Made by a program: the position numbers and the translations under genes
NCBI GenBank assembly: GCA_023053575.1
Contig: JAKZAP010000012.1
Location: 8,432,230 to 8,496,229 of the forward strand
Direction: 5' to 3'
Source of the DNA: Branchinecta lynchi
Taxonomy: Eukaryota; Arthropoda; Branchiopoda; Anostraca; Branchinectidae
DNA length: 64,000 bases
Shown: in pieces, positions 31,960-40,700 of the stretch
Layout: every line of letters starts with the position of its first letter
Numbering within the stretch: the stretch's first letter is position 1
The notes under the pieces: model-generated
Told to the model about the DNA's origin: nothing
What the model saw: the letters and a program-made list of their open reading frames with translations, nothing else
The model's database searches: none

Positions 31960-32180
31960 TGTTTGTATGATACATCAATATCACAGCCCTTATTATTCAT
32001 TTTACATGTTTCAATTTTATCAATTTGTCGTTTACTTAAAAGTAACTTAACTGGTTCTCGTTCATTTTGTCTACTATGACTAACACGTATCTGACATTTT
32101 TGTTTAGCACCAAAGCATTTCTTCAGCTTTCCTTTCTGAAGCTTTGACAAATAAACTGTATACTCCATTGTTTCAACCAT
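31956..32180 (-). CDS. 74-aa basic protein with duplicated LSK-type motif
   Basis: It starts at CTAATAAATG (a second in-frame ATG follows four codons later). It has two similar halves, each a short Ile/Val-rich strand pattern followed by LSK.Q: YTVYLSKLQKGKLKKC and LLLSKRQIDKIETC, and ends with VSYKQ. Related Polinton proteins carry such repeats directly in front of a GG(F/L)LP hydrophobic segment in one chain. Here that segment is the next ORF in the -1 frame, overlapping at ATGA. The function is unknown; a virion component is likely from context. Confidence 0.7.
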   Translation of the reverse strand: MVETMEYTVYLSKLQKGKLKKCFGAKQKCQIRVSHSRQNEREPVKLLLSKRQIDKIETCKMNNKGCDIDVSYKQ

Positions 32181-32210
32181 TTATTAGGGAATTAATTTAT
32201 CTTATAAAAT

Positions 32211-32834
32211 TTATTTACCAGCCATCATTTTTTCTATTCTGGTAACGAATGGTTTGTCAACAGGTTTTAGCTCTAGCTCTAGAAGCCTTTTTAAAATATT
32301 TACTACTGCTCTTTCAATATTATCGATACGAGTTTTTTGACCAGCAATCTTTCCTTCAATTATACCGTTATGGGTGTGTTGCCCAAGAAGCTTTTTGTCA
32401 TAATCTAAAAGATTCATAGTTAACGTTGCTAAATTAACAGCATCATTTTTGTTTCTAGGGTTTTGAACATTTGTTATCAACTTGTTTTCAGCGTTAATCT
32501 CTTTATCATTAACTCGAACTATTTCTTTTACAAATAACCCTTTATCTTTAATCCTTACCAATAAATTATCAGGAGAATCATGTACCGCAGTTAATCTGTT
32601 GATATCTTCGCTAAAATACTGATTTGCCCCCACTTGTTGTGCGGTAATTTCTTCTTTAAATTGATTCAAAATAATAGTCATAGATCTGAAACTAATAGCG
32701 TCCTGGTCAGCTTTCGCATCCCCTAACATAATAATTCTCTTACCTTGTAGGTTAATATTACCGTTGTCATCAGTAACTCTCTTTTCATTCGATTCGTTAC
32801 TAACCTTTTTTCCAACACTACCAAATTTATTCAT
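32211..32834 (-). CDS. Fibre- or spike-like trimeric protein (putative)
   Basis: The 207-aa protein starts at ATAATAAATG. It has two short repeats of a fibre-like type: GNINLQGKRIIMLGDAKADQ-DAISFRSM (residues 25-52) and LITNVQNPRNKNDAVNLATL (117-136). These have the pattern of hydrophobic-N-x-x-x-P followed by DA(I/V), as in trimeric tail- or fibre-type shafts. The C-terminus (RIDNIERAVVNILKRLLELE) is heptad-like. A receptor-binding or spike role is inferred from this layout and from its place between ATPase and core genes. No signal peptide is seen. Confidence 0.65.
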   Translation of the reverse strand: MNKFGSVGKKVSNESNEKRVTDDNGNINLQGKRIIMLGDAKADQDAISFRSMTIILNQFKEEITAQQVGANQYFSEDINRLTAVHDSPDNLLVRIKDKGLFVKEIVRVNDKEINAENKLITNVQNPRNKNDAVNLATLTMNLLDYDKKLLGQHTHNGIIEGKIAGQKTRIDNIERAVVNILKRLLELELKPVDKPFVTRIEKMMAGK

Positions 32835-32850
32835 TTATTATAGAAATAAA

Positions 32851-33528
32851 TTATCCGGTAAATTTTTCAAAGTTTTTCCTGTACTTAAGGGTTTTATCTT
32901 TTATTTTTAAATCTATGAAGAAAAAACCGTAGCCCTTGGTTGCAGTCTCGAATTGTTTGAGAAATTTTTCATCGTCTATACTGGATACATGGCTTTGTCT
33001 TATTAATTTTACTTCTTTTGGATTAGAACACTGAAAGAATGCAAAATAATTGCACTGGAGCCTTACCACCTTTGGCGTTTTATGATAGCTCTGTGACAAG
33101 TAAATAATTGAAGCATTTTTCTTTCTTCCTCTTATGAATAAGTCTTCTATTTTCTTCTGGTCTTTTTCAGTAACAAAATCATCAAAGATAATCAAGTTTT
33201 GGTACTCAGGGTCTAAGTCGTCAACATCGACAATATCATCAAGATTGTTACTTACTGTTAAGACTTTCGATTTGCATTGTGACTCCAAAGTGGTCAAATT
33301 GGTTATAAGGTCTTGATATTTATCTTCTTCAAGATCTTTAGCATACAAGTATATTCGGTTGAAACAAAGATATTCATAAATTAAATTCAAAAGAAGGTTA
33401 GTTTTCCCTGTTCCAGAACTACCACAAATTAAGAGTCTAAATGGCCACTGAGGTGCAAGGTCGTGCTTATTCTGATAAGTGTTCTTTTCACTAAAATCAT
33501 AGACTTTGATTGGAGCCTTTTCATTCAT
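32851..33528 (-). CDS. ATPase: DNA-packaging ATPase (FtsK/HerA, A32-like)
   Basis: This 225-aa P-loop ATPase probably pumps element DNA into capsids. Walker A is GSSGTGKT (36-43), Walker B is NLIIFDDF (111-118), and a sensor-like segment IIYLSQSYHKTP lies at 141-152. The start is at CTAAATAAATG. Length and motif order match Polinton and virophage packaging ATPases. Its downstream neighbour is the fibre-like gene, and upstream lies a 21-bp repeat array separating it from PolB. Confidence 0.93.
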   Translation of the reverse strand: MNEKAPIKVYDFSEKNTYQNKHDLAPQWPFRLLICGSSGTGKTNLLLNLIYEYLCFNRIYLYAKDLEEDKYQDLITNLTTLESQCKSKVLTVSNNLDDIVDVDDLDPEYQNLIIFDDFVTEKDQKKIEDLFIRGRKKNASIIYLSQSYHKTPKVVRLQCNYFAFFQCSNPKEVKLIRQSHVSSIDDEKFLKQFETATKGYGFFFIDLKIKDKTLKYRKNFEKFTG

Positions 33529-33557
33529 TTATTTAGGAAGAATTTTTCATTATAAGA

Positions 33558-33736
33558 TTTACTTGAGTATTTTAAGTATATACTTGAATTGTTTAAGTAG
33601 GTACTTGAAGTTTTGAAGTGGGTACTTGATTTTTTTAAGTAGGGACTTGATTTTTTTTAAGTAGGTACTTGAAGTTTTGAAGTAGGTACTTGAATTTTTT
33701 AAGTAGGTACTTGAAGTTTTGAAGTAGGTACTTGAA
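33558..33736. repeat. Array of ~8 near-palindromic 21-bp repeats downstream of PolB
   Basis: The unit is AAGTAGGTACTTGAAGTTTTG. The core AAGTANNTACTT is self-complementary apart from its centre. Eight cores can be counted (variants AAGTATATACTT, AAGTGGGTACTT and AAGTAGGGACTT, and five AAGTAGGTACTT). The array ends immediately at the PolB stop codon. It could be a binding-site array, a terminator, or a simple minisatellite. Confidence 0.85.
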
Positions 33737-33737
33737 T

Positions 33738-36700
33738 TTAATGTTTATAACCTAAAGGTAAAGTGTGTATTTTATCGCTTGTTACTATCCTTTTATCATC
33801 CTTAGGATCCAACGCTTTTTTATTCTGCTCTTCTAGAAACATATTGTGCTTGTATGATCTTAAGTTATACTGGGTTATAGAAAGGTTTTCCGTTTTACCA
33901 AACAGTACATCCTTATAGTTTTGAATCGTAATTTTATCTTTAACTATATTGGTTTTTATTCCTTTCAGTTTTTTGCTAGCTTTTGAAGGGTCTTGGTTGT
34001 CCTTTAAATAAGCATATACTTTTGATCGTAATCCAACAAACTCTGTCATAACCTGTCCACCTAATTCATCTTTCATCATTCCTATCACTTTCTTATTTAC
34101 ATTAGGAAACCTATATGGATTATCTTTCGCATAATCAGATGTATCGAACCTCTCATTCAAATCCTGTTTGATATCTTGATAAAAATCTTCAGTTCTAATA
34201 TCATATATGAAAGAATCAGTGTCCATATAACACAAATCAATTTTATTTCCATATTTAGGCTTCATATAATCATAATGGAATTCATACATCAATAACTTGG
34301 ATAGTTCCAATACAGCAAAGCCGATATACATTGGTTTGTCTAATTTTATCTTTTCCTTTGACATTCTTGCTACTGAAAAGTTTTCACTGAATATTATTTC
34401 AGATTTAAAGTTGGGTTTCTTTATTATTTTTTCTCTTGTTGCATCATCCGTTATTATTTCCATATCCGCTCGCTTCCTTACGTTTTCCATAGTTTTTCCA
34501 AAGCAAGCATTATTCATAAGCTTAAAGAAATCCTTTTCAAAATCATTTGTACCTTTAGTTCTAAGTGCTGTGTTGTGGTCTATATATCCTTTTAAGTAAG
34601 CACTTTCAGTGAATCCTAGTATTCTGTGTACTCTCTACAATATCAAACCTTTTTGTAAATAGAATTCTAGATTCCTGTGGTGAACTACATAGTTGGTTTT
34701 ATCTAATACTGTGGTACATAGCTTACCGTTAAAGTGTTCGGGTGCTAATGGTAAATCCTTGTGTAATTCGTGTAGTTCTTTTGGATATTCTAAATCTACT
34801 TCATATATAGCACCTACATCTTGTCTCACCGACTTAATCGTAATCACCGACTTGATATGAGTTTTTAGATGGTTGTAATACTCGATTGATTCGTATTCAT
34901 TCCTTTCTTTCAAATCATCCGGTATGGAAATGAATTGGAAATCATTCGCTGGTAAATTCTGCGACATCGCCCACCCATATAAATTATTTTTATCCAAATA
35001 CACTAAATAATTAGATGGTTTATTCTTATTATAATCACTTGTATATTTATTATTTGCTTTTGCGTATCTTTTTATACATTGGGATACACCACCTCTTATT
35101 CCTTTTTCTATAAAGGTATACATGTCTTCCTTTGAGAATAACGGCAAGTCTACTTTCGAATGCTTTAGGAAAGCATCCCATGTTAATCCTGGAGCTGAGA
35201 AGTAATGAAGTGGATCCAGATCATAATTATGTATACAAACGTTCCTGAAATTCTCTACAACATCCGACAATATTAACACATCACTTTTTAGGTATAATTT
35301 AGTATAATCAAGTAATGTTTCACAGTTAAATTGTTTCCATATAGATACCGCTCTTTTATAATCACTTTTGTCAATACCTTTCCCCGTCAACCTAGAATAA
35401 AAGCTTTCTATGGATGGTAAGTTTGTACAATTCATTTTATCGAAACTGTCTACGAATTCATACGGATATACCCCTTTTTTAATTATTTCTTTGAATTCTT
35501 CATCGTTATTGAAACTATTCGATGTGTACTTGAAATTCTCTCTTAGATGATTACAGGGTACTTTGCAATCACATTTCGCTAAATTTGCTGATAGTTTGTC
35601 TAAAGATGAAGCCATAAATCTAATCGAATCTATAAACCGGATCTCATATTTTATTTCCGTATCCGTCTTTCTTATACTTATTGATTTCGAGAATGAGATG
35701 AAACTTTCTGCACTTTCAAAAATTCCGTTATCAGGTATCAATTCTCTAACAAATAAATGAGAGTCATATTTTGATAAATTATGCATTACTACCGGGATAT
35801 GCCTAGGAATCCTGTATTTCATATTACATTCAGCATGAGCAAATCCCCTATCTTCTCCTGTCATGTGGTCGTGATCAAAGTGAGGATTTTCAGTAATTTC
35901 AGTTGTACAGATGTGACAAGTCTTATTAGTTAGTTTATTCCATTTATTCACAATTTCTGCATTGGTATAAGTGTGGTTTCTTTGTCTGCTTTCATATTTG
36001 TTTGCAATTTCTGTGGATACTTTTGTAATGGTTTTAACAAAATGTTTTGCAGCGTCTTCACCGAAATAATCGTAGTATTTGTTCTGGTTTGTATCAAAGG
36101 AACAGCATACCTGAAATCCGTAAGCAAATGGCTTCTGTTTGGCCACTTTTATTGTTTTCTTCCCGTTTACCTGATTGTATTCTTCGTTATAAGACTCAAA
36201 GTCTGCTATTATGCAGTAAGGTACTTTCATTTGTTTTGCAATATTTTTATATTCTATACTTGAACCTTCAGGAGGCATTATTATATCAGGATCTTCGCAA
36301 TTATTTTTACTTTCATGTTTTTCAAAGCATTCTTCCTTCTTAAAATGCCTTCCGCAATAAGTGCAGAGGTATGTCTTTGTTTTCTTTTTAGATATTTGAG
36401 GACCAACTAATCTGCTCAGATCCTTTACCAGTACATAATGATTATCGAAATACAATAAATGAACGATATGTTTTGCAGTTTTCCCATTAATTGTACTTTT
36501 TAGTATATGACTTCTGATAATTTTCTCTTTTTCAATTTGAAATAAACAAATCTTAATGTTGTATCTATTTTCAAATTTGTGTATATCTTTAGTATCCATT
36601 GGGAAGTTGGTAACCCCTTCGAAATCAAATTCGTTCTCATATTGTTTATATTTCGAAATTCTCTCAGCGTTGTCCTTGGTTGGGTATAAATGTGCTAAGA

Positions 36701-37814
36701 TGGACCAAAGAAAGCATTTTTGATCTAAATTTTTTATATTTATGCACGCTTTTTTATTTTTTACGAAATCTGGTAGTATTTTAAACGTTCCTCCCATGTA
36801 AGATTCTATTCGCGTCATCCTATAATCAATTCCTTCATACCGACTAAATTGTAACCCAGATCGAGGGGTATTACTTAAAGAACTAAGTCTCTTGTTATTA
36901 TCATTCAAATGATTATGAATAAGAATGCTATTTTTATTTAAAATCCAAGAAGTACTGTTGTAATACACTACTACTTCTTCATCATTCTCCTGTCTATAGA
37001 ATATAACCCTGGTTACAAACTGAACTCTATATTGATAAAGTTCATTCATCCGCCGCTGTAAATCGGCGAAAGTAAAAGCAATAAGAGTATGTTCATCTCT
37101 TCCATTGCTTTCAACTGATACGTTTACAGTGAATATATTCTCACTTTCGCTAGAGATAGTAGGTTGTTCTTCTTCTTCAGTTCTAAATAAATGATCAGGA
37201 ATTAATTTTTCTACTTGGATTTTTTTCTTATTTATGAAGAGAGTTGATAAACCAATTGGTTTCTGTCTACTGTTATCACGTCTTTCTGTTTGATCTCTTA
37301 TGATATCTCTATTTTTCTGTACGGAATCTTTATGTTTGGTAATAATATTATTATAGTATTCTTCAACCTTTTGTATGACTTCTTCTCGGTTTCCGCGAGT
37401 TGATAGGTTCTTGTTTTTCAGAAATTTCTTTAATTCGCTTGTCCCTTTTTCTTTGTTATCATTGTATTCTTGTTTTAGTTTTGTAATGGTGATATTATTT
37501 TCTTTTATCTCATCTTCCAGAATGGTTCGTAATCTCGGTTCTGGTTTGTAGTCGGATGGTCTGTTCTTATTATGAGTTCTTTCGTTTCTGCGTTCAATTT
37601 TAATTTTATCTTCAGCTATCAAAATATACTTATTAAGATGGTTTATTATATTATTTGTTATTTCATGTTTCTTAGCTCCATTTGTTTTGATTTTATTAAT
37701 TTTCGCATAAGTGCGCAGTTCATTATATGTGTATAGCGATAATCTTTGTATAACCGCTTTGTTGTTTGATATAACCTTTTTACAAAGCTGAATAACCTCT
37801 GCAGTATTCATCAT
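33738..37814 (-). pseudogene. PolB: Protein-primed family B DNA polymerase, interrupted by one in-frame TAG
   Basis: The frame from the ATG at 37814 (ATTAAATG) runs 1059 codons to a TAG at 34637-34635. It continues without another stop for about 300 codons to 33738. N-terminal part: two SAP-like segments (residues 26-60 and 124-155); a Cys/His region (CFLWSIL at 367, NHYVLVKDLSRL near 458); a C2H2-like finger (484-506); Exo I DFE (538-540); an HNH/endonuclease-VII-like insert (CHIC...HFDHDH...HAECN, 633-664); Exo II HNLSKYDSH (678-686); Exo III YLKSD (841-845); and Pol motif A VYLDKNNLYGWAM (938-950). After the TAG come motif B (NNACFGKTMENVRKR) and motif C (CYMDTDS). The stop separates motif A from B and C, so the truncated product cannot polymerise. 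Readthrough is possible but has no visible support. Confidence 0.93.
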
Positions 37815-38114
37815 TTAATAGGGGAATATTTTTATTAATGAATTTCCCAGTCTGCGTTTTCTCAGCCGTAAAGAAAAGCACTGGTTTTCCAAATCCTTTA
37901 CTATGTATTTTCCGACGCCCTTATGGGTTTCGCACATGCTTTACTACTAGTCACGGGTTTCCTTTATTCTTTACTACTCTTGACGAAATCGGCATTTGGT
38001 TACTACTCTTAACGAAAATCCGCTTTTGGTTACTACTCTTGACGAAATCGGCATTTGGTTACTACTCTTTATTTTGTTAGAAATATTTTTCGAAACAATT
38101 TTATTATATTATAA
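37815..38114. promoter_or_regulatory. Divergent intergenic region with ~33-bp direct repeats
   Basis: It separates leftward PolB from the rightward 139-aa gene. Three to four repeats contain TTACTACTCTTGACGAAATC and GGCATTTGG or a variant (about 37965-38070), preceded by weaker TTTACTAC copies (37895-37965). This is the only divergent gene boundary between two long coding blocks, so it is a candidate for shared promoter or origin elements. Confidence 0.65.
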
Positions 38115-38534
38115 ATGGAAGAATTAGAAAAGAAAATGTATGTTTACCGTCGCAGTTACAAGTACTACAATCGTATAAGTAATAGCTTACTTGTATCCAA
38201 ATTCCTCTTTTCAGCAGCAGGAATGTCTGCGTTTCTAGTGCTACCGCTAGCTTCTTTAAGTTTGGGTGCTGTTATCATCGAAATAATTGAAAAGCAATTA
38301 AGCATTGCTGATAGAAAAGCAGAATTTAGGACTATTTATGATTTTTATACTGAGTTGTTGTCAATGCTAAAATGCGGACAATTAACAATTGAGGAGGTAA
38401 TTCAGAGAGAAACAGAGATGCGTAAAACCTTTCGATTTTTTCCTCGCGAAAAATACATGAAACAAGTCCGTCTGAATGGCTATAAATATTGTAATAAATC
38501 TATAAAAATTCAAGAGAAATTACCAAACATATAG
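38115..38534 (+). CDS. Putative membrane protein of the Polinton
   Basis: The 139-aa plus-strand protein starts at TTATAAATG. The N-terminal 25 residues are Tyr- and Lys-rich (KMYVYRRSYKYYNRISN). A hydrophobic stretch of about 30 residues follows (LFSAAGMSAFLVLPLASLSL, then GAVIIEII), enough for one long or two short membrane helices. The rest is a soluble, charged helical region (IEEVIQRETEMRKTFRFFPR). Similar small membrane proteins occur in Polintons, but I cannot assign a function. Confidence 0.7.
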   Translation: MEELEKKMYVYRRSYKYYNRISNSLLVSKFLFSAAGMSAFLVLPLASLSLGAVIIEIIEKQLSIADRKAEFRTIYDFYTELLSMLKCGQLTIEEVIQRETEMRKTFRFFPREKYMKQVRLNGYKYCNKSIKIQEKLPNI

Positions 38535-38639
38535 TCTATTGCTATACTGAATATTGTTTCCTAACTGTCAAACAGATCTTTATTTCATACGCGCATTAAT
38601 GAGCTGCGTCATTCAAAGGTCTCGCCGCCAATTTGGGAT

Positions 38640-38935
38640 GTAATTACAGTCTCCGGCGTGACTAACACAATCTCATCTTAACTCGGAAACTTGTGCGAAT
38701 TGAACAAGGACCCTTGGTGTAGTGGCTCAACGCTCGGCCGAACGTTGACTCATCACCATTCAGACCTTCGAATCCCACTGACCGCAGTTTCTGTTTGTCG
38801 ATAGTGGGATGGTAATAAAAACTTGCGGGTTCCCCGTTCAGGGCCCCCCAGACTAAGGCCACATCACCACAAACACTACACCAATCGGGGTGTACCAACA
38901 TCACACCTCTTAATTTTCAAAGTCTGGGGGTGTGG
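38640..38935 (+). repeat. tRNA-derived SINE-like insertion inside the Polinton (putative)
   Basis: 38706-38785 has Pol III-type boxes: box A-like TGGTGTAGTGGCTCAACGCTC and box B-like ACCTTCGAATCCCAC. A non-coding body and CTGGGGGTGTGGGG follow. Its base composition is more GC-rich than the flanking Polinton DNA. No target duplication was found, so its limits are approximate. The rest of 38535-39073 has no gene. Confidence 0.5.
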
Positions 38936-39078
38936 GGTTTTGCAAAAATATTTTATAAAGTTCAAAATCGGTAATCATCATATCATCATGCAAACTCAGT
39001 ACTGCGTTTGTATCTATCGCATTTATATGATAAACGTGGTTGGTTTCTATTACCAGATGTTTCAAAGCGATTGGGATT

Positions 39079-39109
39079 TTTATTTAATAAAATCATCCCC
39101 TAATAAATG
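39079..39109 (+). promoter_or_regulatory. Start-proximal motif of the TIR gene (AATAAAAT...CTAATAAATG)
   Basis: TTTAATAAAATCATCCCC precedes CTAATAAATG. The same two-part layout (an AATAAAA-like box about 18 bp before a TAAATG that contains the start codon) is found at the left TIR gene and, with changes, at ten other Polinton genes. Confidence 0.6.
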
Positions 39110-39415
39110 GAGTCCGCAAAGGAAGTCTTGAATACAATCAGAATGAATAAATACAATGAGACAATCAGGAAAGAAGAACTAGTGTTAGGATTGAAATATA
39201 CTATTGTTAAAATGAGAATTGCTAAGACAAAATATGGTGATAAGTTGGTTGTAGTTATTAATCATAATGACAAACCCTATGATTTGTTTATAACACAGAA
39301 ATATAATGCCATTGCTAACGAATTACTTTTAAAGAAAAATCTAGTTTTGCAACCGATTGTACGCGAAAACAAGAACAAAGAAACATATGTGGATTTAGAA
39401 CTGTTTACTCAGTAA
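39107..39415 (+). CDS. TIR-encoded 102-aa protein, right copy
   Basis: It is the second copy of the gene at 26364-26672, on the opposite strand because it lies in the right TIR. The start is at CTAATAAATG. It is identical except for one residue (Tyr instead of Cys near residue 58). The intact, nearly identical reading frames mean both copies could be expressed and are probably kept alike by TIR gene conversion during element replication. The function is unknown; see the left copy for the OB-fold suggestion. Confidence 0.85.
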   Translation: MESAKEVLNTIRMNKYNETIRKEELVLGLKYTIVKMRIAKTKYGDKLVVVINHNDKPYDLFITQKYNAIANELLLKKNLVLQPIVRENKNKETYVDLELFTQ

Positions 39416-39657
39416 TATTTGAATAAAAAATTAAAAATGTAAAAAAAAGAAGTAGTAGTATATTGTAGTATTTTATATGTAGTAAAGGGTAATATTCTCA
39501 TTTCTTGTATCCTTTATTTTGAAAGTAAGAAAATAAAAATGTTCTTAAAAAGGGGGATAATTTGGTAAAAAGGATGTTAAAATTTAAGAAATTGATGTTA
39601 AAATGGGGTTTTGAAATTGGGGGGAGGGTGAGCCAGAACCCCCTTTATATAACTACT

Positions 39658-39663
39658 AAAAAC
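39658..39663. repeat. Polinton target-site duplication, right copy (AAAAAC)
   Basis: It matches 26116-26121. R3 sequence (CATCCTTTTTGCCCC...) resumes immediately after it. Confidence 0.95.
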
Positions 39664-40700
39664 CATCCTTTTTGCCCCCAGGCAAGAGTTCTACGGAGCT
39701 TTCCAAAATGTAATGTCATATTCGTCAATCCGGCCTAAGGTCCACACTTTCCGTAAAAACCGCACAGGTTAGACCCTTACGAGTTACCAGGAATAAAATG
39801 AAAACGGCGGCGTTTCTTTAGCGACGAGAGAACTCTTAAAGTTTAAGAGGCACATCTGATACCATTTCGCTACCGCAATCCCAAGTGCAAAAAAATGAAT
39901 GATAAACTCAGCTGAAATCGCGAACAGAAATGGATAGAAACAATAGATGGCAGCACTTTCGGACCCGTGGGAAAAAGCCACTTTTTTGTTTCTGTAGATT
40001 TTTCTATTTATCACTCAAAGAAGATATGTTGGCTGTGGGGCCGGGTAACTGCCGCATATATTTAACACTTATAGATTTTAGTCCATCTTCAATTTGAAAC
40101 TGGTGCCTGCCTGCTTGCGTGCTAGAACGGAGCTTTCCACTCCAAAGCAGAAACATGGTTTGATGAAACGAAAGGTTCGCTACACAACTTGGGATAGTCC
40201 TCTCTGACACGGGATATATAACTCCACTTCACTTCGCACACCGCAGGCTCTGGCTCGAGGAAAGGCAAAACCTCTTTATTGGCCCCAGGCAGGAGTTCTA
40301 CGGAGGTTTCCAAAATGTAATGTCATATTCATCAATCCGGCATAAGGTCCACACTTTCCGTAAAAACCACACAGCTTAGACCCTTGGCAGTTACCAGGAA
40401 TAAAATGAAATCGGCGGCATAGGAAAAAAAAAAAAAAAAAAAAGATGACAAAACCAAAGTGTTGCTCTCGCAACACAATTGTCTGTATCGAATACTGACT
40501 TTTTGGGATCCCATCGAAACCTTTGGCCTTTTTTGTCAGAAAGCTTTGACCGGTTGACAACTTCAGAATTTAACCGATAGCGAAGGAAGAAAACAAAAGT
40601 TTCGATCTCGCCACACTCTCACATTCGTCGGCGAAGTCGAATAAAGGTTGCTGCAACACTTCACGTTTCCCAGGCAACGTGGATCCAGTTAAATTACCAA
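39664..40700 (-). repeat. R3 repeat: rest of copy B (39664-39810) and copy C (39811-40700)
   Basis: 39664-39810 continues copy B after the Polinton (CAAGAGTTCTACGGAGCTTT...). From 39811 a further copy starts mid-body (AGAACTCTTAAAGTTTAAGA). It passes through the target region again at 40250-40330 and ends with the hairpin GTGTTGC-TCTC-GCAACAC (40453-40473) and R1/R3 junction pieces (TTTTTGGGATCCCATCG at 40499). A poly-A run lies at 40427-40443. Confidence 0.65.

Larger units (their letters stand above)
26122..39657. mobile_element. Complete Polinton/Maverick (adintovirus-like) element, 13,536 bp
   Basis: The element is delimited by 584-bp TIRs that start AGTAGTTATATAAAGGGGG, with a 6-bp target duplication outside each. 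It encodes PolB, RVE integrase, adenain-like protease, A32/FtsK-like ATPase, major and minor capsid proteins, and seven to eight accessory proteins. This is the gene set known for self-synthesising transposons that are thought to form virions. It is markedly more AT-rich than its surroundings. Genes at 26.3-37.8 kb are on the minus strand and the last two are on the plus strand. A tRNA-derived repeat is nested near the right end. A TAG in PolB suggests this copy relies on others for replication. Confidence 0.97.
39074..39657 (-). repeat. Polinton right terminal inverted repeat, 584 bp
   Basis: This is the reverse complement of 26122-26705. It ends at ...AACTACT (39657), followed by the AAAAAC duplication. 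It includes an A8 run and GTAGTAGTATATTGTAGT outside the gene, identical in both TIRs. Confidence 0.95.

Noticed and set aside
34635..34637. Reassigned TAG codon in the Polinton
   Set aside because: No other Polinton or host ORF in the window has internal TAG codons, so a single mutation is simpler.
37838..38080. 80-codon plus-strand ORF upstream of the membrane-protein gene
   Set aside because: It is made of the direct repeats in the divergent intergenic region and lacks a start motif.
38662..38904. 80-codon minus-strand ORF near the Polinton right end
   Set aside because: It runs through the tRNA-derived repeat and has no start motif.
26116..39663. Exogenous virus contaminating the assembly
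   Set aside because: Exact target duplication inside a host repeat with an empty paralogue shows chromosomal integration.
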